From assembly GCA_016212695.1 (NCBI GenBank), contig JACREX010000028.1:1-34815 (forward strand): a stretch of 34,815 nt of DNA, in the 5' to 3' direction. The notes under the pieces are model-generated. The model did not search any database. It had not been told where the DNA came from and worked only from the letters and a program-made list of their open reading frames with translations. The stretch comes from Bacteroidia bacterium (lineage in GTDB: Bacteria; Bacteroidota; Bacteroidia; Bacteroidales; GWF2-35-48). Of the stretch, positions 14,456 through 23,734 are shown one piece after another (within the stretch, counting starts at the first letter, position 1; each line of letters opens with the position of its first letter). The translations under genes were made by a program, and so were the position numbers.

Positions 14456-16363
14456 ATGAAAACATTACCGCAATTTTTCGAAGACCATGTTGCAAAATAC
14501 AGCAACAATATCCTGATGTGGGAGAAAAAGGCCGATAAATACGAAGGCGCAACCTATAAAGAGATTCAGGAATCTGTTCATCAGTTTGCTGCGGGACTGA
14601 TGAGTATGGGCATCAACAAGGGAGATCGGATAACCCTTTTGTCGGAAGGGAGGAATGCCTGGCTGATCTGCGAACTGGGAATGCTATATGCGGGAGCCGT
14701 GAATGTTCCATTGTCAGTAAAACTCATGGAGTTGCCTGAAATAAAATTCAGAATTGAGCATTCCATTTCACGTATCATTATTGTGTCCGCATCGCAGTTG
14801 CAGAAGATACGCAATCTGAAAAATGAGTTTACGATGGTCGAGAAAATAATTGTTCTGGATGATGTCGGGAAACTTGAAGAAGGAGAAATCTATTATAAGC
14901 AAGCGCTGATCCGCGGCCAGGAATTTTTGAAAAGTAAATTTGCAGAATTCGAATACCGGTGGAAGTCGCTGCACGAAAATGATTATGCCAATATCTGCTA
15001 TACTTCCGGAACAACAGCAGACCCGAAAGGTATTATTTTATCACATCTGAATTATGTTACCAATGTAGACCAGGCATGCGGACTGATGTATATCCCGCCC
15101 GAATTTATCAATCTCATTATTTTACCATGGGATCATGCTTTTGCACATACGGCAGGTTTATATTGCTTTATCAGGATGGGAGCCGGTATTGCTTCGGTTC
15201 AGACCGGTAAGACAGCGATGGAAACCCTTAAAAATATTCCTGTAAATATTAAAGAAATCAAACCAGGCCTGATGCTGAGCGTTCCCGCTCTTGCCAAAAA
15301 TTTCAAAAAAAATATTGAAGCGGGAATAGCGGCAAAAGGGCCTGCTATTGAAAAATTATTCAGGAAAGCGCTTAAAACCGCATACGAATATAATGGCAAT
15401 GGCTGGGATAAAAAAAGGGGTTTTCAATTCTTCAATAAATTGATATTAAAAATTTATGACAAACTAATCTTTCGGAAAATCCGCGAAAACTTTGGCGGCA
15501 GGCTTGAATTCTTTATCGGCGGCGGAGCCCTGCTTGATTTGGAACTGCAAAAGTTTTTCTATGCCATAGGCATCCCCATGTTCCAAGGGTATGGACTCTC
15601 AGAAGCTGCGCCGATTATTTCATCGAATGCGCCACAAAAACATAAGTTAGGCACATCGGGTTTCCCGGTGAAAAATATGGAACTGAAAATTTGTGATGAT
15701 AAAGGCAATGCTCTTCCTGTTGGAGAAAAAGGGGAAATTGTTGTAAAAGGCGACAATGTAATGGTGGGTTACTGGAGAAACGATAAAGCCACTAAAGAAA
15801 CGTTGCGCGACGGATGGCTGCATACCGGCGATATGGGCTACTTGGATACCGACGGGTTTCTTTATGTTTCGGGCCGTTTTAAAAGCCTTTTGATTTCAAG
15901 CGACGGAGAAAAATACAGCCCCGAAGGCATTGAAGAAACCCTGGTGGAACATTCTCCTTTCATTGAGCAATGCATGTTGTATAATAATCAGAATCCTTTT
16001 ACGGTTGCACTGATCGTTCCCAATAAAGAGGCATTAAAACGGGCGCTGAAAGAGAAAGCCCTGTCTGTGGATACCCCGGAAGGGCAGTCGGAAGCGCTGA
16101 AAATAATACAAGCTGAAATAAATCAATACAAAGAAGGCGGCAAATATGCCGGAATATTTCCCCAGCGATGGCTGCCCTCGGCAATCTCAATTTTAGAAGA
16201 ATCCTTCACGGAACAAAACAAACTGATGAATTCCACGTTGAAAATTGTACGCGGAAAAATTACCGAACATTATAAAGACCGGATTGAATTTTTATATACT
16301 GCCGGAGCTAAGGATGTATGCAATGAAACGAACCTGACAGCGATTAAAAATTTATTAGTTTAA
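14456..16363 (+). CDS. Long-chain fatty acid-CoA ligase (AMP-forming)
   Basis: This 635-residue enzyme of the ANL superfamily activates a fatty acid to the acyl-adenylate and then to acyl-CoA in the cytoplasm. Motifs appear in order: the P-loop YTSGTTADPKG (182-192), GYGLSEAAP (378-386), GWLHTGD (453-459), GRFKSLLISSDGEKYSP (hinge and SSDGEK 482-487) and a C-terminal domain. The length fits the FadD/FAA1-like group used by Bacteroidota. The chain-length preference cannot be read. The ATG at 14456 is the first Met after the right-hand repeat block and fits the family N-terminus (TLPQFFEDHVAKY). It stands alone between repeats, with no obvious operon partners. Confidence 0.85.
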   Translation: MKTLPQFFEDHVAKYSNNILMWEKKADKYEGATYKEIQESVHQFAAGLMSMGINKGDRITLLSEGRNAWLICELGMLYAGAVNVPLSVKLMELPEIKFRIEHSISRIIIVSASQLQKIRNLKNEFTMVEKIIVLDDVGKLEEGEIYYKQALIRGQEFLKSKFAEFEYRWKSLHENDYANICYTSGTTADPKGIILSHLNYVTNVDQACGLMYIPPEFINLIILPWDHAFAHTAGLYCFIRMGAGIASVQTGKTAMETLKNIPVNIKEIKPGLMLSVPALAKNFKKNIEAGIAAKGPAIEKLFRKALKTAYEYNGNGWDKKRGFQFFNKLILKIYDKLIFRKIRENFGGRLEFFIGGGALLDLELQKFFYAIGIPMFQGYGLSEAAPIISSNAPQKHKLGTSGFPVKNMELKICDDKGNALPVGEKGEIVVKGDNVMVGYWRNDKATKETLRDGWLHTGDMGYLDTDGFLYVSGRFKSLLISSDGEKYSPEGIEETLVEHSPFIEQCMLYNNQNPFTVALIVPNKEALKRALKEKALSVDTPEGQSEALKIIQAEINQYKEGGKYAGIFPQRWLPSAISILEESFTEQNKLMNSTLKIVRGKITEHYKDRIEFLYTAGAKDVCNETNLTAIKNLLV

Positions 16364-16373
16364 AAGTTATAAA

Positions 16374-16399
16374 GCACACTTCGACTTCGCTCAGTGTGA
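16374..16399. repeat. Dispersed palindromic repeat after the acyl-CoA ligase gene
   Basis: Arms CACACT and AGTGTG flank the core TCGACTTCGCTC, the same core as in the repeats at 13892 and 14361 but with different, mutually complementary arms. Lying 10 nt after a stop codon, it may serve as a 3' hairpin. Confidence 0.65.
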
Positions 16400-16446
16400 C
16401 AGAAAGTGAAAAGGTAAAAGGTAACAACAAATTAAAATTTATACAG

Positions 16447-18306
16447 ATGAAAATTATTTCGATTAAAAACCTCGTTACAAAAGGGACTGAAACATTAGTG
16501 CGTTTTCCGTTACCCTTGCTTTTTGCCATAGGGGCAACCGGCGTAGGCATGTATTTGGTTGGCTTGGATTACAGGGAAACGAAGCATGCCGATAGATTGT
16601 ATTGTATCCTGATGGCATGTGTTCTCAGCGCAGTAACATTTATAGGAGTGAAGCTATATACGGAACGGCAAAAGACAAAACCATTATTTACATATCTTAT
16701 TAATGTCGCTTTTTTGGTTGCGCTTTCATTGTATTATTTCATGATGCCTGATAAACTCAACGAGATGTATGTAATAAAGTTTTTTCAGACAGCTATTGCC
16801 ATTCATTTATTTGTTTCATTCATACCTTTTGCCGGGTTCAACGAGCCGAACGGTTTCTGGCAATACAACAAAGCATTGTTTCTGCGTTTGCTCACGGCTG
16901 CATTATATTCCGGCGTTCTATATATCGGTTTGTCGTTAGCCCTGCTGGCAATTGATAACCTGTTCGGGGTAAAAATAAATGGAAATACATATGCGCGTTT
17001 GTTTTTCTTTATAGCAGGGATATTCAATACCTGGTTTTTTCTTGCCGGTATTCCCAAAAACCTAGAAGAACTTCAAAACGATACATCTTATCCCAAAGGG
17101 TTGAAGGTATTTTCGCAATACGTACTGCTGCCATTAGTGGGAGTATATTTACTGATACTTTACGTGTATCTTTTTAAAATTATTTTACAATGGCATCTTC
17201 CAGAAGGCTGGGTATCTTACCTGATTTTAAGCTTCTCGGTGGCCGGTATTTTTTCGTTTTTATTGTTATATCCCATTCAATCGTATAGTGAAAATAAATG
17301 GATCCGGCTCTATTCCCGCATTTATTATTTCGCGTTGATCCCTCTGATCGTTTTGTTGTTGGTTGCGATTTTCAGAAGAATCAGCGATTACGGCATCACC
17401 GAAAACCGGTACTTTGTATTTGTGCTTGCCATATGGTTGTGTTTTATCACCCTGTTCATGCTTGTAAAGCGGCTCACCAACATCAAAGAAATTCCGTTGA
17501 CCCTCGGCCTGATAGCATTGCTAACCAGCTTCGGGCCCTGGAGCGCCACATCGGTCGCATTGAAAAGCCAGACTCAGAAATTTGAATATTTAATCAATGA
17601 ATATCATTTATTAAAAAATAGTAAAATAATTAAATGTGCTGAGGAACTTCCTTTCAAAGCGCGGCAAAATTTGAGTTCTGCCGTGGAGTATATTTCAGAA
17701 GTGCACAGTTATAAATTGCTTCAAAAGTATTACAGGCAAAATCTCGACTCTCTTTTTCCAGACACGACATATTCGCACAAGCCCACGGAACTTTTAAAGA
17801 TCATGGGGATTCAATATATCAGCCGCTGGCAGCGCGAAGATTATGCCAATGAAAATTTTTATTTCAGTACAGACCGGTTTAACTCAAAACACATTTTTAA
17901 TATAACCGGATACCGCCAGAGTTTTATGATGAATGAATATTTCGGATATCTCAAAGAAGATAAAGACAGTGTTTTTTCTTCTGATTATGTTACCAAAGAT
18001 ACTACCGTCACAGTTAAATATGTTTCAAAAACCGGTATTCTCTCATTCAACTTTAAAGATTCGCTGCATATTGATATTTCTTTATTTCAAATTGTAGATT
18101 CACTGAAGAAAAAACACAAGATTGATGAATATAGCATGAAAGCAACCGACATGGTAATGAAAGAAGAAAACGAAAGGCTGAAAGTGATGATGATTGTTTC
18201 ATCCATCAATGGAAATTATACTGATACCAGGAAAAAAATCAGGATCAACAATATACAGGGAGATGTTTTTTTGTGCATTAAACCTGAGGTGGAAAAACGA
18301 AAGTAA
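16447..18306 (+). CDS. DUF4153 family membrane protein
   Basis: This 619-residue protein has about a dozen hydrophobic spans in residues 20-400 (starting VRFPLPLLFAIGATGVGMYLVG) and a soluble C-terminal part of about 220 residues that alternates charged and aromatic stretches. This matches the DUF4153 family, whose role is unknown. The conserved short loop LPEGWVSYLIL and the GIFNTWFFLAGIP segment support the call. An upstream in-frame ATG at 16396 lies inside the palindromic repeat, so the ATG at 16447 (MKIISIKNL) is preferred. The stop codon TAA (18304-18306) is the first three bases of the heptamer array, so the array may have shaped the C-terminus (ending KPEVEKRK). Confidence 0.75.
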   Translation: MKIISIKNLVTKGTETLVRFPLPLLFAIGATGVGMYLVGLDYRETKHADRLYCILMACVLSAVTFIGVKLYTERQKTKPLFTYLINVAFLVALSLYYFMMPDKLNEMYVIKFFQTAIAIHLFVSFIPFAGFNEPNGFWQYNKALFLRLLTAALYSGVLYIGLSLALLAIDNLFGVKINGNTYARLFFFIAGIFNTWFFLAGIPKNLEELQNDTSYPKGLKVFSQYVLLPLVGVYLLILYVYLFKIILQWHLPEGWVSYLILSFSVAGIFSFLLLYPIQSYSENKWIRLYSRIYYFALIPLIVLLLVAIFRRISDYGITENRYFVFVLAIWLCFITLFMLVKRLTNIKEIPLTLGLIALLTSFGPWSATSVALKSQTQKFEYLINEYHLLKNSKIIKCAEELPFKARQNLSSAVEYISEVHSYKLLQKYYRQNLDSLFPDTTYSHKPTELLKIMGIQYISRWQREDYANENFYFSTDRFNSKHIFNITGYRQSFMMNEYFGYLKEDKDSVFSSDYVTKDTTVTVKYVSKTGILSFNFKDSLHIDISLFQIVDSLKKKHKIDEYSMKATDMVMKEENERLKVMMIVSSINGNYTDTRKKIRINNIQGDVFLCIKPEVEKRK

Positions 18307-18366
18307 TCGGTAATCGGTAATCGGTAATCGGTAATCGGTAATCGGTAATCGGTAATCGGTAATCAG
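18304..18366. repeat. Heptamer tandem array, eight TAATCGG plus one TAATCAG
   Basis: Eight exact copies of the 7-bp unit TAATCGG run from 18304 to 18359, followed by one TAATCAG. The first TAA is the stop codon of the DUF4153 gene. Read on the other strand the unit is CCGATTA, the same unit as the long array at 34624-34815. Because 7 is not a multiple of 3, the array is read in all three frames and encodes no stable protein. Confidence 0.9.
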
Positions 18367-18398
18367 GTTTAAGTATAATACCATAATCCGTGAACATT

Positions 18399-18548
18399 AA
18401 CGTCATTCCGACTGCGAGGCACGAAGCAGGAAGGAATCTATCGCTTTAAAGGGAGATTGCTTCGTTTCCGTCAGCGTTCGACTGAGCGTTCGACTGAGTT
18501 CACGCCGAAGTCTCACGCCGAAGTCTGGCGGAGCCTCGCAATGACGTT
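18399..18548. repeat. Dispersed element with terminal inverted repeats and internal tandem duplications
   Basis: The ends are complementary: AACGTCATT plus GCGAGGC on the left (18399-18420, with a six-base interruption), and GCCTCGCAATGACGTT on the right (18533-18548). Inside are two short tandem duplications: GCGTTCGACTGA twice (18474-18497) and TCACGCCGAAGTC twice (18500-18525). The GCGAGGCACGAAGCA type of sequence is a widespread intergenic repeat. It has no coding capacity. It lies between two convergent transcription units, where it could form a terminator-like hairpin. Confidence 0.55.
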
Positions 18549-18580
18549 CTAAAAAAATTTTCACGGATTCACATAATATA

Positions 18581-19507
18581 TTATTTCCCGAAAGCTGAAA
18601 AAACTAATGTATCGGTTGACTTTGTATAACCTGCAAATATTCCAAATCCTTTATCAATATTGTTATAAACCAGTACAGGTTCAGAGAAAGGGCTGTTGTC
18701 ACCATAATTGAATTGGGTATAGGATGTCCAGTAGAGATAGAAATCTTTGCTGATGGAAGCAAGTACGATATATACATTGGATGTTTGGCGATTATTAATA
18801 TAAATGGTAAAGTCATATAATTTACCGTCGAAAAGAGCATCGGTAAATGTCGCACCTGCATCAGAGACTGTTTCGTCTTCGACCGATGGATCGTCTGTAT
18901 CGAACCACAGGTTCACTTCTCCTGTTTTCGGGCCGTAATCGTGATACTCATGCCCGAGCACTTGTAATAAATAATAATTTTTAACGCCCGGCTGATCCTG
19001 GAATTTTATTTTACACCGCAGCATTTCTTCTGCCGGGTTGCTTCCGTCCATGCCGTTATTCTGGCTGTACATCACGGTTGCCGTATCCACAGAAACAATA
19101 TGTATCGGTGAAGGTACCGCATCGCTGGCAACAATGCTTTCAAGGCCATTTGCCGTAACTGTGATTTTATAATTGGCATTTATTTCAGGGAGCAGATTAG
19201 CGATGTAGTTTCCGTAATTATTATAAATCAATGTATCCAGAAGTATGTCGTTTTTGTAAAGAATCACGGTGGCATCCGGGATGTATTGAAATTCCCCGTT
19301 GTCGAGAATATGAAGGCTTTTGCTTATATTAACTGAAAAAAGATTATCCGGGGAAAAGAAACTGTTCACAACAATTCTCCTGCGATCGTCTTTGATATCC
19401 ATCTTTATGATTTTTTCGCAGGATGAAAAGAGGAATAAAAGAATAAGCAGGGTTAGCGAACGGATCGATAAAAAACATTTAATCATTTTGGATAAAAAAG
19501 TTTTCAT
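18581..19507 (-). CDS. DUF4249 family outer-membrane lipoprotein
   Basis: This 308-residue protein has a lipoprotein signal peptide with lipobox LFSSC (Cys30). Its body fits DUF4249: VVNSFFSPDNLFSVNISKS, then DATVILYKNDILLDTL, and NYKITVTANGL near residue 115. Members are nearly always encoded next to a TonB-dependent receptor and are thought to be partner lipoproteins, by analogy with SusD-type pairs; the substrate is unknown. The start is 3 nt after the stop of the receptor gene, a tight operon. The receptor gene is upstream, so transcription runs receptor then lipoprotein. Confidence 0.8.
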   Translation of the reverse strand: MKTFLSKMIKCFLSIRSLTLLILLFLFSSCEKIIKMDIKDDRRRIVVNSFFSPDNLFSVNISKSLHILDNGEFQYIPDATVILYKNDILLDTLIYNNYGNYIANLLPEINANYKITVTANGLESIVASDAVPSPIHIVSVDTATVMYSQNNGMDGSNPAEEMLRCKIKFQDQPGVKNYYLLQVLGHEYHDYGPKTGEVNLWFDTDDPSVEDETVSDAGATFTDALFDGKLYDFTIYINNRQTSNVYIVLASISKDFYLYWTSYTQFNYGDNSPFSEPVLVYNNIDKGFGIFAGYTKSTDTLVFSAFGK

Positions 19508-19510
19508 GTT

Positions 19511-21844
19511 TTAAAATTTAATGCTGTACCTGATAAAGGGTATGACAGGAAACAGGCTCAGTTGCTTTAACACCGTGTTCCCGTCATTGTCGTGAGAAAA
19601 ATAGATCATAAAAGGATTCTGCCTGTTGTATGCATTATATACGCCAAAACTCCAGGTCCTGTCCCAGTGTTTTTTCTTTTTATGAAAATTCACACCCAGA
19701 TCAAGCCTGTGATAAGCAGGCATCCGGTAACCGTTCCTCCCGTCGTAATATGTTACAGGACTGTTGTTGAATATATTTCCTATAATGTTTGGCAGATATT
19801 TTTCGATCGGAAGGCTCACTGCATTGCCTGTCCCGAAAACCCATGTGAGCCCGGCATCCATTTCTTCTTTGAATTTATAGGTCACGGCAATGCTGATATC
19901 ATGCCGCCGGTCGTATTTATAAGGATATTTATTCCCGAAATTGAGGTTATTGAATTGCCGTTCGGACCAGGCTAATGTATAACCAATCCAGCCGCTTAGT
20001 TTTCCAAGATTTTTTTGCAACAGGAATTCCACGCCGTACGACCATCCTTTTCCTGAGACCACTTTATCCTGCCAGTCGTTGCTCAAGGTAAAAAATTCTG
20101 CGCCTTCTTTATACTCAATAAGATTCTCCATGGTCTTGTAAAAGCCTTCAATGCTGAAGTCAAACTGTTTGTTGATGGCATATGCGCCGCCTGCTGCAAC
20201 CTGGTACGACTGCTGCGGTTTAATCCTGTCGGTTACCGGAAGCCATAAGTCTGTGGGCAGCCCGATGTTTGAATTGGTAAGCAGAAGAATATATTGAGTC
20301 ATTTGAGAAAAAGCCGCTTTTACCGAGATTTTTTCATTTACCAGGAAACGTCCCGAGAGCCTTGGCTGCAAAGACTGGTAAAATTTTTTCCTGACATAAA
20401 AACCGGAATAATGCAACCCTGCATTCACTTTCCAGCGTGCGCCGAGACGTATGTCGTCTTCAAAATATGTGAAGAATTCATTGGCGAAAATATTACTGTT
20501 GCCCACAGCCGTATCAATATTATTCCCTTGTCCCGTCGACTTGATCACAAAGATACCGGGACTGAATGTATGATAGGTTGTATTGGCTCCGAATTTAATG
20601 GAATGATCGGGAGTGGGCATGTAATCAAAGTCAATATTCCCGGCCCAGTCGTCAATACCGGATGTGTATTTTAATGTACCGCTGGTTTCATTGTTTTTTA
20701 TTTTATCGGCAATGGTAAAATTATACCGGCTGTAAGTGCAGGTGGTATTGGAAAACAGTTTATTATTTATAATGTAGTTCCAGCGCAGCGCCGTGGTAAT
20801 ATTGCCCCAGTGAAGGTCGAACTGGTTCTCATCCAAAATTTTATTCCCATCCTGATAATACTCATTTTGTATTGTGGAATACACTTTGTCGCGGCCAAAG
20901 TAAGAGCTCAGGAATATCCGGTGCTTATCATTTATTTTATGATTTATTTTGGCATTGACATCGTAGAAAAAATATCCGCCCCAACGTTCACCGTCCGTAT
21001 ATAATTTTATTAAAGGAACAACCAAGGCATCCAAATAGGTTCGTCTACCGGAAATTATGAACGATGTTTTTTCTTTAATGATGGGCCCTTCGAAGGTGAG
21101 TTTTGTGGCGATCCAACTGATGGAACCTTCGCCGTGATATTCTTTGTTGTTGCCTTCTTTCATGTAAATATCAAGCACAGAAGAAAGTCTTCCTCCATAA
21201 CGTGCAGGGAAGCCGCCTTTGATAAGGCTTACGGTCTGGATGGCATCTGCATTGAAAACGGAAAAGAAACCGAATAAATGGTCCACATTATACACGGGTA
21301 CTCCATCAAGCAGCACAAGGTTCTGATCGGGGCCGCCGCCGCGCACATACAAGCCGCTGGTGCCTTCGCTCCCAGATTGCACGCCGGGCATGAGCTGTAT
21401 GGTTTTCATGATATCCACTTCTCCGAGAAAGACGGGCAATTCCTTCACTTTTTTTATCGGCAGTTCGATCCTGCTCATCTGTGTGCTTTCGACCTGTTTT
21501 TCTGTTTTTGTATCTTCTACCACCACCTCGCCGAGCTCCAGGGATGGATTGAGTTTTACTTTTATTACCGTATCTTTCGAAAGATTAAATTCTTTTTGAA
21601 AGGCTTGGTAACCCACATACGAAAGTGTAATTTTAACATTACCATTAGGAAGCGTTAAACTGTAAAATCCGTAATTATTGGTAATGGTTCCCTTGAGTGA
21701 AATGGCATCATAAACATTAGCGTTTATAAGTTTTTCGCCGCTTTTAAGATCCTCGGCAGTCCCGCTGATAGTGAATTTCTGAGCAAAACAGGAACATGAG
21801 AAGATAATAAAAAATATAGCCGTTAAAAACCGGGGCATAGACAT
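19511..21844 (-). CDS. TonB-dependent receptor with carboxypeptidase-regulatory-like N-terminal domain
   Basis: This 777-residue outer-membrane receptor has a signal peptide (1-22, ending SCFAQ), a CarboxypepD_reg-like beta-sandwich domain (about 24-105, TISGTAEDLKSGEKLINANV and SYVGYQAFQKEF), a plug domain (about 115-235, LMPGVQSGSEG, LYVRGGGPDQNLVLLDGVP) and a beta barrel ending SIKF with the terminal Phe expected of outer-membrane proteins. It is shorter than typical SusC proteins (about 1000) and its partner is DUF4249 rather than SusD, so a glycan substrate should not be assumed. It imports an unknown ligand using TonB energy. A second Met two codons in is an alternative start. Confidence 0.88.
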   Translation of the reverse strand: MSMPRFLTAIFFIIFSCSCFAQKFTISGTAEDLKSGEKLINANVYDAISLKGTITNNYGFYSLTLPNGNVKITLSYVGYQAFQKEFNLSKDTVIKVKLNPSLELGEVVVEDTKTEKQVESTQMSRIELPIKKVKELPVFLGEVDIMKTIQLMPGVQSGSEGTSGLYVRGGGPDQNLVLLDGVPVYNVDHLFGFFSVFNADAIQTVSLIKGGFPARYGGRLSSVLDIYMKEGNNKEYHGEGSISWIATKLTFEGPIIKEKTSFIISGRRTYLDALVVPLIKLYTDGERWGGYFFYDVNAKINHKINDKHRIFLSSYFGRDKVYSTIQNEYYQDGNKILDENQFDLHWGNITTALRWNYIINNKLFSNTTCTYSRYNFTIADKIKNNETSGTLKYTSGIDDWAGNIDFDYMPTPDHSIKFGANTTYHTFSPGIFVIKSTGQGNNIDTAVGNSNIFANEFFTYFEDDIRLGARWKVNAGLHYSGFYVRKKFYQSLQPRLSGRFLVNEKISVKAAFSQMTQYILLLTNSNIGLPTDLWLPVTDRIKPQQSYQVAAGGAYAINKQFDFSIEGFYKTMENLIEYKEGAEFFTLSNDWQDKVVSGKGWSYGVEFLLQKNLGKLSGWIGYTLAWSERQFNNLNFGNKYPYKYDRRHDISIAVTYKFKEEMDAGLTWVFGTGNAVSLPIEKYLPNIIGNIFNNSPVTYYDGRNGYRMPAYHRLDLGVNFHKKKKHWDRTWSFGVYNAYNRQNPFMIYFSHDNDGNTVLKQLSLFPVIPFIRYSIKF

Positions 21845-22211
21845 TTTTACAATAATTGTATCCGTGTAAAACTACAAAATTCATTTTAATAAATAACCGG
21901 GAAGCTGAGTTTTTCTAATTTGATTATAATTCATTAATTTTGTGGTTGGCATAGGTATTCATAATTGTAATCATTGTTTCAGAATATTTATGAATTTAAA
22001 AGGATAAAAGATATAAATATAAATTTTCAAATTTGTTGGAATATTTATATATTTGGAAATCACTTCTGATACTTTTTTTATACTTTGAATGGGATAAAAT
22101 TATACATAAGTAAAGTAGGCAGTTGCAGCCTTGCCTGCCGCAGGCAAGCTGCCGCTTAAAGAAATGTGCAAGTTTACCCCGTTTTTAGTATAATAATAGA
22201 AATATCAAAGT
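21845..22211. other. Divergent intergenic region with a palindrome
   Basis: This 367-nt region separates the minus-strand receptor operon from the plus-strand SiaB-like gene and should hold both promoters. TAATTTTG at 21935-21942 fits a plus-strand -7 box, but its -33 partner is not at the usual distance. The rest is AT-rich, except for the palindromic repeat at 22125-22152. No small gene is seen. Confidence 0.4.
22125..22152. repeat. Palindromic repeat of the CTTGCCTGC type
   Basis: CTTGCCTGC at 22130-22138 and GCAGGCAAG at 22140-22148 form a 9-bp perfect stem around one base, extended by GCAG/CTGC with one bulged base. It is related to the repeat inside the candidate precursor gene at 8436-8460. 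It lies 60 nt before the SiaB-like start, within the likely 5' leader. Confidence 0.6.
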
Positions 22212-23333
22212 ATGCCCGTTATGGATATTGAATCAACATATACCTTTTTCAGCAACCTGAATGATGACAATATCAGTTTCATGTATCAGGGTAGTTTCAG
22301 TGATGAAATTACTGACAAGGCGATACAGGTAAGCGACAGCAATATCGAATTTGCCAAAGACCCGGCAGGTATAAAAAAAAGCGTATCCTTATTGATGGCC
22401 GAATGTATTCACAACATCATAAAACAAACGGATACTGCTGAAAAAAGCAATGTTATAACAAAGCCGGGGGTATTTTTAACAAGAAATATCGGAGACACCT
22501 TTTGCACGACTTCTGCTTACCTGATAGAAAACAGCTGCATCAATACGCTTAGGGAGAAATTAGAAAAGATCGACCTGAATGATGAAAAAAGCGAGTTGTA
22601 TTCTATGTTTTCAGATATGCTTATCAAATCCGGTTACTCTGAAAAAAAAGATATGTTGCAGGGGATGGTGGAAGTAGCAAAAAAGTCAGGAAACAAGCTG
22701 GAATATGATTTTGATACTGCAGGAGTCAACTGGTCTTATTTCTATATGCAGACTATTATCAGCGGCACCAATGTAAATGATACTACTCTTTCGCGTTATA
22801 ACCTTCATGTTACAGCAGCAAAAGATTTTCACAGGCGGATGAAAGATAAAAATGTCCTGCTTATTTATAAAGGAGATTTTTCCCAGAAAGCTGTGATTTT
22901 TTTATTGCGGATGCTGGAGAAAAATCTGCAGCAAAGCCAGTTTGAGAATATGAGCGATAAAAAGGTGATGTTCCATATTATTACAGAAATGCTCCAGAAC
23001 GTAAGCAAACATTCTGTTGTTACCGACGGGGCTAAAAAAGGAATTTTCCTTGTCGGAAAAAATGTAAAAGGCTTTTTTATCAGCACAGGAAACTTTGTAA
23101 GCAGTAAAAAAGTAAGGAATCTCAGGGACCAGTTGAATCAGATCAACAGTTTAGGTCTCGAGGAACGCAACAGTTTATACCGTGTAATCCTGAAAACCGG
23201 CATACTTACTGAAAATGGAGGGGCCGGCCTGGGGCTGATAGATATAGCCAGGGAAACAAAGAATAAATTTGCATTTAACTTTTCGGATGTCGGCAGCGAT
23301 GTGACATTTTTTTCATTAGGCGTGAATTATTAA
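22212..23333 (+). CDS. SiaB-like protein with two tandem GHKL-type domains
   Basis: The 373 residues are two copies of one ~165-residue domain. Copy 1 spans about 20-185 and copy 2 about 212-370, aligned for instance by SFMYQGSFS with LLIYKGDFS, and by LREKLEKIDLNDEKSELYSM with LRDQLNQINSLGLEERNSLY. Both keep an N-box-like E-x3-N (AECIHN, E64/N68; TEMLQN, E259/N263). Copy 2 has a G-box ENGGAGLGLIDIA (334-346), whereas the same place in copy 1 reads EKKDMLQGMVEVA (144-156), without the glycines. SiaB proteins are unusual GHKL kinases that phosphorylate SiaC. Here copy 2 could be active and copy 1 a pseudokinase. The SiaC-like gene starts 14 nt downstream. No signal peptide or membrane span is seen. 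Confidence 0.75.
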   Translation: MPVMDIESTYTFFSNLNDDNISFMYQGSFSDEITDKAIQVSDSNIEFAKDPAGIKKSVSLLMAECIHNIIKQTDTAEKSNVITKPGVFLTRNIGDTFCTTSAYLIENSCINTLREKLEKIDLNDEKSELYSMFSDMLIKSGYSEKKDMLQGMVEVAKKSGNKLEYDFDTAGVNWSYFYMQTIISGTNVNDTTLSRYNLHVTAAKDFHRRMKDKNVLLIYKGDFSQKAVIFLLRMLEKNLQQSQFENMSDKKVMFHIITEMLQNVSKHSVVTDGAKKGIFLVGKNVKGFFISTGNFVSSKKVRNLRDQLNQINSLGLEERNSLYRVILKTGILTENGGAGLGLIDIARETKNKFAFNFSDVGSDVTFFSLGVNY

Positions 23334-23347
23334 AACAATCTTGTATT

Positions 23348-23728
23348 ATGGGAGAACGCATACAAATATTAGGCACAGAAGAAATACCAAACATCCTCTT
23401 AGACGAGGACAATGGTATCTTTGAAATTTCCGGAAGATCTTTTCCTGAAAATGTCGAGAGATTGTTTATGCCCGTTATAGAATGGCTCAAGGGCTATACC
23501 ACCCAGCCTAAGCCGTATACCGAGTTTAAGTTTCAACTTGAATATTTTAATTCCTCTTCTGCCCGGAAGATCATCGAGATTCTATTTGTTCTTGAAAAGC
23601 TCGAAGAAGCGAATTACAAAGTGAAAGTAATATGGTGCTATAGCAAAGACGATGAGATGATCAAATCCAAAGGGATTGAGTTTATGAACCTTGTGAAAAT
23701 TCCTTTTGAACTGAAGTGTATTGATTAG
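23348..23728 (+). CDS. SiaC-like regulatory phosphoprotein (DUF1987)
   Basis: This 126-residue cytoplasmic protein matches the SiaC/DUF1987 family: ISGRSFPENVERLFMPVIEWLKGY (27-50) and FKFQLEYFNSSSARKIIEIL (60-79). In Pseudomonas, SiaC is phosphorylated by SiaB, dephosphorylated by SiaA, and in its free form stimulates a diguanylate cyclase. The phosphoacceptor region here is the Ser cluster 69-71 rather than a Thr; which Ser is used cannot be told. It forms a two-gene unit with the SiaB-like gene. No SiaA phosphatase or diguanylate cyclase is in the window, so its output is open. Its stop is 7 nt from the convergent methyltransferase gene. Confidence 0.8.
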   Translation: MGERIQILGTEEIPNILLDEDNGIFEISGRSFPENVERLFMPVIEWLKGYTTQPKPYTEFKFQLEYFNSSSARKIIEILFVLEKLEEANYKVKVIWCYSKDDEMIKSKGIEFMNLVKIPFELKCID

Positions 23729-23734
23729 TTTTTT

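Noticed and set aside
16396-16446. Upstream start for the DUF4153 protein
   Set aside because: The codons lie partly in the palindromic repeat and encode a charged stretch absent from a typical membrane-protein N-terminus.
18199-18384. Minus-strand frame reading TDYRLPITDYRLP repeats
   Set aside because: It is the translation of the heptamer array, not a gene.
19511-21844. SusC/SusD glycan utilisation locus
   Set aside because: The receptor is short, its partner is DUF4249 rather than SusD, and no glycoside hydrolase or sensor lies nearby.
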